From DATLYH01 sp035575035 (GTDB taxonomy: Bacteria; Planctomycetota; Planctomycetia; Gemmatales; Gemmataceae): a DNA stretch of 10,765 nt. Each line of letters opens with the position of its first letter. Position 1 is the stretch's first letter. Below, one piece after another: positions 7,139 through 10,765 of this stretch. The translations under genes and the position numbers were made by a program. Below the pieces are notes generated by a model. The model was given only the letters and a program-made list of their open reading frames with translations. It made no database searches and had not been told where the DNA came from. The DNA lies in NCBI GenBank assembly GCA_035575035.1, contig DATLYH010000230.1, positions 1 to 10,765 on the forward strand, written 5' to 3'.

Positions 7139-8344
7139 TCACGGTTCACTGCCGCGACCGCCCATGCCGAGCATACTCAGGAAGAAACTGCCGTAGACCG
7201 TCTGCACGCCAAGCACCATAGCGGTGAAACCCCACAGGGCGTAGCGGAGCGTGATCTGCACATCGAGGTTGCCCAGGTTGACCGAGTACCACAGGTACAC
7301 CAGCCAGAGGTTCAGCCCCAGCCCAAGCAGCAGCAGAGCGGCGCCGGCCAGCAGGCCATGCTCCAACCGGAAGCGCCGTAACACCCGATCAAGGGATGGG
7401 TCGGGCGGCCACAGACCGCTAGTCCAGCCGCAGATGCAGGCATAAAGCCACAGCCAGAACGTCTGATAGCCGAGCAGCACGCACAGCGCTCCCAGGAGCA
7501 GGGTGTGCACATCGAGCACGACACCGGCAACAGGCCGCGGTCCCGGCGTCAGCCAAATCATCAAGGCCAGGCCAAGGCCAAACAGTACCACGGCCGGCAC
7601 CCGGTATAGCCAGTGCGGACACATCAACAGCAGGAAGCGGAGGTGACGCCAGCCGTCGCGGAAGCTGCGCAGGTGCGGCGGGCGGTCGCGGCCATCGGGG
7701 TGCAGCACGATCGGCACCTCGCTGATCCGCTGCCCCTTGAGGCAAGCCTTGACCACCATCTCGCTGGCGAACTCCATGCCGGGCGTCTTCAGCCCCAATC
7801 GCTCGTAGGCGTCCTTGCGGAAGGCACGTAGGCCGCAGTGGGCATCGCCGATCGGACTGCGGAAGAACAGGTTGAGGATGCCGGTCAGCAGGGGATTGCC
7901 CACGTAGCGGTGCAGCCAGGGCATGGCGCCGGGGCGGATGCCGCCGCGGAAGCGGTTGCCCAGGACCAGATCGTCCCCTTGCCGCAGCCGTCGGATAAAC
8001 GGCTCCAGATCGCTGAAGTCGTAGGAGTCATCCGCATCGCCCATGATGATGTACCGGCCGCGGGCGGCGGCGATCCCCGCCTGCAGCGCCGCGCCGTAGC
8101 CGCGCCGCTCGGCACGGACCACGTGGGCCCCGTGGCGGGCGGCAATCTCGGCCGAGCCGTCGCTGCTGCCGTTGTCGGCGACGATCACTTCGCCGCGGAT
8201 GCCCATCCGCTCCAGCGAATCGATCGCCTTGTCCACACAGGTCCCAACGGTCCGTGCCTCATTCAGACAAGGCATCACGACTGACACCTCGATCCCGCCT
8301 TCCGCTGACGACGGTGCCGGCCTCTCCACTAATTCCGCTTGCAT
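7139..8344 (-). CDS. Membrane-associated GT2 glycosyltransferase, polyprenyl-phosphate-sugar synthase-like
   Basis: The protein is 401 aa. A GT-A fold domain (about 18-235) shows VSVVMPCLNEA at 20-30, ADNGSSDGS at 56-64, the nucleotide/metal-binding MGDADD at 101-106, GNRFRGG at 129-135 and GDAHCGLRAFRKDAYE at 166-181. This pattern is that of dolichol-phosphate mannose/glucose synthase-like GT2 enzymes, which move a sugar from a nucleotide donor to a lipid phosphate at the inner face of the membrane. About four hydrophobic segments follow (around 235-262, 272-303, 330-352 and 366-392), anchoring it. ATG at 8344 has GAGG 8 nt upstream. It sits between two GT-C-like membrane proteins, which suggests it supplies their lipid-linked sugar donor. 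The sugar and the lipid cannot be read from sequence. Confidence 0.88.
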   Translation of the reverse strand: MQAELVERPAPSSAEGGIEVSVVMPCLNEARTVGTCVDKAIDSLERMGIRGEVIVADNGSSDGSAEIAARHGAHVVRAERRGYGAALQAGIAAARGRYIIMGDADDSYDFSDLEPFIRRLRQGDDLVLGNRFRGGIRPGAMPWLHRYVGNPLLTGILNLFFRSPIGDAHCGLRAFRKDAYERLGLKTPGMEFASEMVVKACLKGQRISEVPIVLHPDGRDRPPHLRSFRDGWRHLRFLLLMCPHWLYRVPAVVLFGLGLALMIWLTPGPRPVAGVVLDVHTLLLGALCVLLGYQTFWLWLYACICGWTSGLWPPDPSLDRVLRRFRLEHGLLAGAALLLLGLGLNLWLVYLWYSVNLGNLDVQITLRYALWGFTAMVLGVQTVYGSFFLSMLGMGGRGSEP

Positions 8345-8513
8345 GGTGAACGCCTCAAGGAACCTACTGCAACCTCAAAGAACCTATGGTGCCATCCAGG
8401 GTAGCCAGGGCGTCGCTACGCTTCGCCCCGGTCTGCGACGCCGGGGCTTCGAAGACTCAGCCCCGACCACCCAACCCAGAAGGCCAGCGACAACAAGGGC
8501 GCTGGAGCCGGCA
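8345..8513. repeat. Intergenic region with dyad-rich repeat element (copy 2 of CTTCGAAGACTC motif)
   Basis: This 169-bp gap separates the GT-C-like and GT2 genes. GGCGTCGC (8409-8416) is complementary to GCGACGCC (8435-8442). The nested GCCCCGG (8425-8431) is complementary to CCGGGGC (8441-8447), so two alternative hairpins compete. The motif GCTTCGAAGACTCAGCCCCG at 8446-8465 repeats that at 718-745. Next to the GT-C-like stop, CCAGCG (8484-8489) and CGCTGG (8500-8505) can form a small stem. On the plus strand AAGGAACCTAC/AAAGAACCTAT is a near-direct repeat at about 8356-8387. No gene or clear promoter is seen. It could attenuate or punctuate the cassette transcript, or just be a mobile repeat. 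Confidence 0.5.
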
Positions 8514-10124
8514 CTACGGACCCCGGACCCCGGACTCTTCCGGGCGGGCCACGAACACAACGGCGACTGGGTCTTCGTGGGCCAGCCGAAAACGCGGGTC
8601 ACGGCGCAGCAGCGCCGCCAGCGGCAGTTGCGGCCGAAGGATCACCAAGCGGGCGGCCGTCAGGTCGGGGTCGGTTTCCCAACCGGGCCGGCCCTCGCCG
8701 GTCAGGTAGAAGCGGTAGGCCCGCTCGTCGCCGTACATATGCAGCCGGCCGTCGATCGCCACAGGGTATTGCGGCAGCCGCCAGAGGAGGTAGCTTCCCC
8801 AATCGGCCTGGTTGTACAGCGGCCCTGGATACCCCTCCTTCTCGACCACGGCGGCGGCCTCCACCGGAAAATGGGCCGCGACTCTTTCCGCCAGGCCGCG
8901 CTCGGAACAGTCATACCGCAGACAAAGGATGATCAGCACGGCGCTGACCCCGAGGCCAACGAACAGGGCCCGACGCGGGGTCAGGGCGAAGCGCTCCGCC
9001 GGGGCCGGGGCCGGCCGGGGCGCGGTCAGCAAGACAGCCAGCGACACCAGCACCAGGAACCAGATGTCGCGCCGGCACCGGAATGCGACGTAGGCTGCGG
9101 CAACCATCAAGAGCACCTCGAAGGCATCCAGCCGCGGCCGGCGCCCGAGCGTGAAGACGGCCGCCCCCGCGAGGCCGAGCACCGCCCACTCCCAGCACGA
9201 CCGGAACGCCATGGCCTGCAATTCCCCCACGAGGTGCAAGCCGGCCGACCAAGTCGTCAACTCCACCACGACGCCGTACAGCCGGACGCCGTAGGGATTG
9301 ACCAGTGTGGCCACCAGGCAGGCCGCGCTCAGGCCGACCAGCTTCCACCAGTCCCTCGATCCTGCCGTGTTGGCATGGTCGTCCCGCGATTGACGGCCAA
9401 GCAAGGCGTCGATCACCGGCCCGACGCATGCCAACCCCAGGGCCAGGAGCCCGAAGACGAACTCGATGTGGAGGTTGGCCCAGAGAACGTAGCCGAGCGG
9501 CAGCAGCCAGACCGCCCGGCCGGCGGTGCCCCGGCGCAGGTCGAGGATCGCGTCCAGCGTCAGGGTGAAGAAGACGACGGTGAAAAGCCACGGCCGTTCG
9601 CACAGCATCGGCGTGAGGGCCGCCAGGGCGGCGGTCAGCAGCCCCGCCGCGACGGCGAAGCGCGGCTCGCGCTTGGCCACAAAGTGATGGAGCACTGCCA
9701 CCAGCACCAGCGTCAGCACCACCCGGTAAATGACAATGCCCCCCAGGCCGAAACCGTGGTACAGCCCGTACAGCAGCAGCTCGAAGAGCCAGCTATAGGC
9801 GATCCACGGCTGCCCTTCGAGGACAGCGGCATAGAGATCGGTCTGAGGCACGGCGCGGTGCTCGGCGATCCATTGCCCGGTACGCAGGTGCCACCAGGTG
9901 TCGAACTCATCGAGCGGCCGCAGCACCGTGGCTGCCGGAACCGAGTAAAGGGCGACCACGATGAGGAACCGGCAGAGGATAGTAAGCGTGCCCGGCGCGC
10001 TGTCCGCCCCGGTCCATGCCTTAAGCCTGCTACCTGGGGTCGCAATCGGCGGCGGGGGATTCGCTTCATCCGCCGCGGTCGTCGGCCGGCGATGTCCCAG
10101 GATGTCGGCCTGATGGGTGATCAC
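8514..10124 (-). CDS. Multi-membrane GT-C-like envelope protein, copy A
   Basis: The protein is 536 aa. A ~45-residue polar, Pro-rich N-terminus is followed by about ten hydrophobic segments between 46 and 402 and a soluble C-terminal domain (~405-536). The first loop has D72, E73 and D75 in LDEFDTWWHLRTG (71-83), then LEGQPWIAYSWLFE (102-115). Further motifs are ERP at 176-178, WANLH at 215-219, NPYG at 276-279, DWGSYLLWRL at 441-450 and AIDGRLHMYGDE at 456-467. The series parallels the 571-aa protein at 5393-7108, so the two are distant paralogues. The likely role is sugar transfer from a lipid carrier at the outer face of the cytoplasmic membrane, inferred from GT-C-like topology. GTG at 10124 is the only usable start after an in-frame stop at 10149; its ribosome site is weak. 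It is probably the first gene of the cassette. Confidence 0.72.
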   Translation of the reverse strand: MITHQADILGHRRPTTAADEANPPPPIATPGSRLKAWTGADSAPGTLTILCRFLIVVALYSVPAATVLRPLDEFDTWWHLRTGQWIAEHRAVPQTDLYAAVLEGQPWIAYSWLFELLLYGLYHGFGLGGIVIYRVVLTLVLVAVLHHFVAKREPRFAVAAGLLTAALAALTPMLCERPWLFTVVFFTLTLDAILDLRRGTAGRAVWLLPLGYVLWANLHIEFVFGLLALGLACVGPVIDALLGRQSRDDHANTAGSRDWWKLVGLSAACLVATLVNPYGVRLYGVVVELTTWSAGLHLVGELQAMAFRSCWEWAVLGLAGAAVFTLGRRPRLDAFEVLLMVAAAYVAFRCRRDIWFLVLVSLAVLLTAPRPAPAPAERFALTPRRALFVGLGVSAVLIILCLRYDCSERGLAERVAAHFPVEAAAVVEKEGYPGPLYNQADWGSYLLWRLPQYPVAIDGRLHMYGDERAYRFYLTGEGRPGWETDPDLTAARLVILRPQLPLAALLRRDPRFRLAHEDPVAVVFVARPEESGVRGP

Positions 10125-10209
10125 GTTGATCGTCCCGGTACGAGCGAGTCACGGGCACACGGCATTCGCCATTCGGGCCGGCCGAGCCGGAGAATTCCCG
10201 TGTGACAAA

Positions 10210-10238
10210 AACATAGGATATCGAAGAGGGGCAGGCAA
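10210..10238 (-). promoter_or_regulatory. Putative promoter of the glycosyl-transfer cassette
   Basis: On the minus strand TTGCCT (10238-10233), 17 nt and TATGTT (10215-10210) form a plausible sigma70 promoter, each box matching the consensus at four of six positions. The predicted start is near 10203, with an ~80-nt leader before GTG 10124. It lies in an AT-richer patch. The rest of the gap 10125-10300 shows nothing else recognisable. Confidence 0.33.
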
Positions 10239-10300
10239 ATCGGCGGGCGACTCGGGAGCGCAACGCCCCAGCCGTGGCGTGCGGCTAAACGAGGAGAGGG

Positions 10301-10355
10301 AAGAACAAAGAGAGAGGGCTATGCACCACCATCACTGCGGCTCGACCTTCTCTCT
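10301..10355 (-). terminator. Possible terminator after the Rpn-like gene
   Basis: AGAGAGAGGG (10309-10318) pairs with CCTTCTCTCT (10346-10355) over 10 bp with one G-T wobble and a 27-nt loop. On the minus strand the stem begins 1 nt after the TGA stop and is followed by TTGTTCTT. Position and T-rich tail fit a terminator; the long loop and low-GC outer stem weaken the call. Confidence 0.4.
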
Positions 10356-10356
10356 G

Positions 10357-10765
10357 TCACGGGGCCAGCTGCTGGCGAAATGTCTCCAGGTCTGGACAGC
10401 TTGCTGCCACTGCCACAAGTTCCTGCAGCCGGTCATCGTCCATGACGGCCCGCAAGGCGGCTTCTACGTCCGGAGGCACCAAGCCGAACCGAACCTCAAG
10501 GATTCTGAGGAGTACCTGGTGCATACGCTCCGCCAACAATTCCTGAAGGACGGGTGATTCAATCATGGCTTCTTTCCCTCCCAGCAGCGCCAGAAGCCGC
10601 GCATCATTATACCGCAACCCCGCCAGCACCTGCGTCACCGCCAGCAAGTTATCGTGCTCCTCCGGCCGGGCCCGCTCGTCGATCACCTCCCGGCAGCGCC
10701 GGAAGACCGGCTCCGGCGGCCCCGCGAAAGAAGTCAACAGCACCCAGGGCATCAAACCGGGCTCT
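10357..10765 (-). CDS. C-terminal part of an Rpn-like nuclease/transposase family protein (5' end outside window)
   Basis: An open frame runs from the right edge to a TGA at 10357 and gives about 135 residues. The frame is open before the first Met (EPGL precedes MPWVLL), so the start lies outside the window. The helical C-terminus (LLAERMHQVLLRILEVRFG, then VPPDVEAALRAVMDDDRLQELV and DLETFRQQL) resembles the tail of planctomycete Rpn-family (PD-(D/E)XK nuclease-fold, 'recombination-promoting nuclease/putative transposase') or DUF4351-type proteins. In those proteins this tail follows the nuclease domain. The catalytic domain is not visible here, so activity and intactness cannot be judged. 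These genes are usually dispersed in many copies per genome. Confidence 0.6.
   Translation of the reverse strand, partial: EPGLMPWVLLTSFAGPPEPVFRRCREVIDERARPEEHDNLLAVTQVLAGLRYNDARLLALLGGKEAMIESPVLQELLAERMHQVLLRILEVRFGLVPPDVEAALRAVMDDDRLQELVAVAASCPDLETFRQQLAP

Noticed and set aside
8172..10205. 677-aa plus-strand open frame opposite the GT2 and GT-C-like genes
   Set aside because: It is a shadow of two real minus-strand genes; Gln/Arg/Pro/His-rich with no recognisable fold.
10321..10557. Plus-strand frame starting MHHHHCG with a purine-rich upstream stretch and Cys/His pairs (CCHCH), resembling a small zinc-binding protein
   Set aside because: It is antisense to the Rpn-like tail, which has family-like helices. 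The His run comes from a short ACC/ATC-rich stretch inside the terminator-like loop, and the purine-rich block is one arm of that hairpin.

Overview
The window is GC-rich bacterial chromosome. It most resembles a planctomycete of the Gemmata group (family-level guess, moderate confidence). The clues are an Flp pilin with the planctomycete-style EDGP-AAVEY junction, intergenic repeats of the GAGCCCGGAGCGTCAGCGACGGG type, large membrane proteins with a [DN][WY]GSYxxWRL motif, and an Rpn-like protein with a planctomycete-type C-terminus. No species call is possible from the sequence alone.

Layout: the left edge carries the last ~410 nt of 23S rRNA on the plus strand. A ~118-nt spacer, 5S rRNA and a strong bidirectional terminator follow. 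All protein genes lie on the minus strand. From left to right they are: an FAD-dependent CrtI/PYROXD2-like oxidoreductase (757-2364); a membrane-anchored thioredoxin-fold protein with a CSHC site (2546-3265), 24 bp behind an Flp-type pilin gene (3290-3490); a LarA-like (lactate racemase N-terminal domain, DUF2088) protein (4006-5265); and a three-gene cell-envelope cassette. In transcription order the cassette is a GT-C-like multi-membrane protein (8514-10124), a GT2 polyprenyl-phosphate-sugar-synthase-like enzyme (7139-8344) and a second GT-C-like protein (5393-7108). The right edge holds the C-terminal part of an Rpn-like nuclease/transposase. One tRNA-Ser(UGA), on the plus strand, sits at 3730-3816. 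A repeat array containing a 30-bp hairpin abuts its 3' end.

How the genes may work together: the cassette would suit a pathway in which the GT2 enzyme charges a lipid carrier with sugar and the two multi-membrane proteins use that carrier outside the cytoplasmic membrane. The two membrane proteins share an ordered set of motifs but are divergent. The pilin/thioredoxin pair is probably co-transcribed. The pilin has two C-terminal cysteines that the CSHC protein could act on. Both ideas are inferences from motifs and gene order. I found no clearly novel defence, CRISPR or phage system here; the glycosyl-transfer cassette, the pilin/thioredoxin pair and the tRNA-linked hairpin array are the items most worth a second look.
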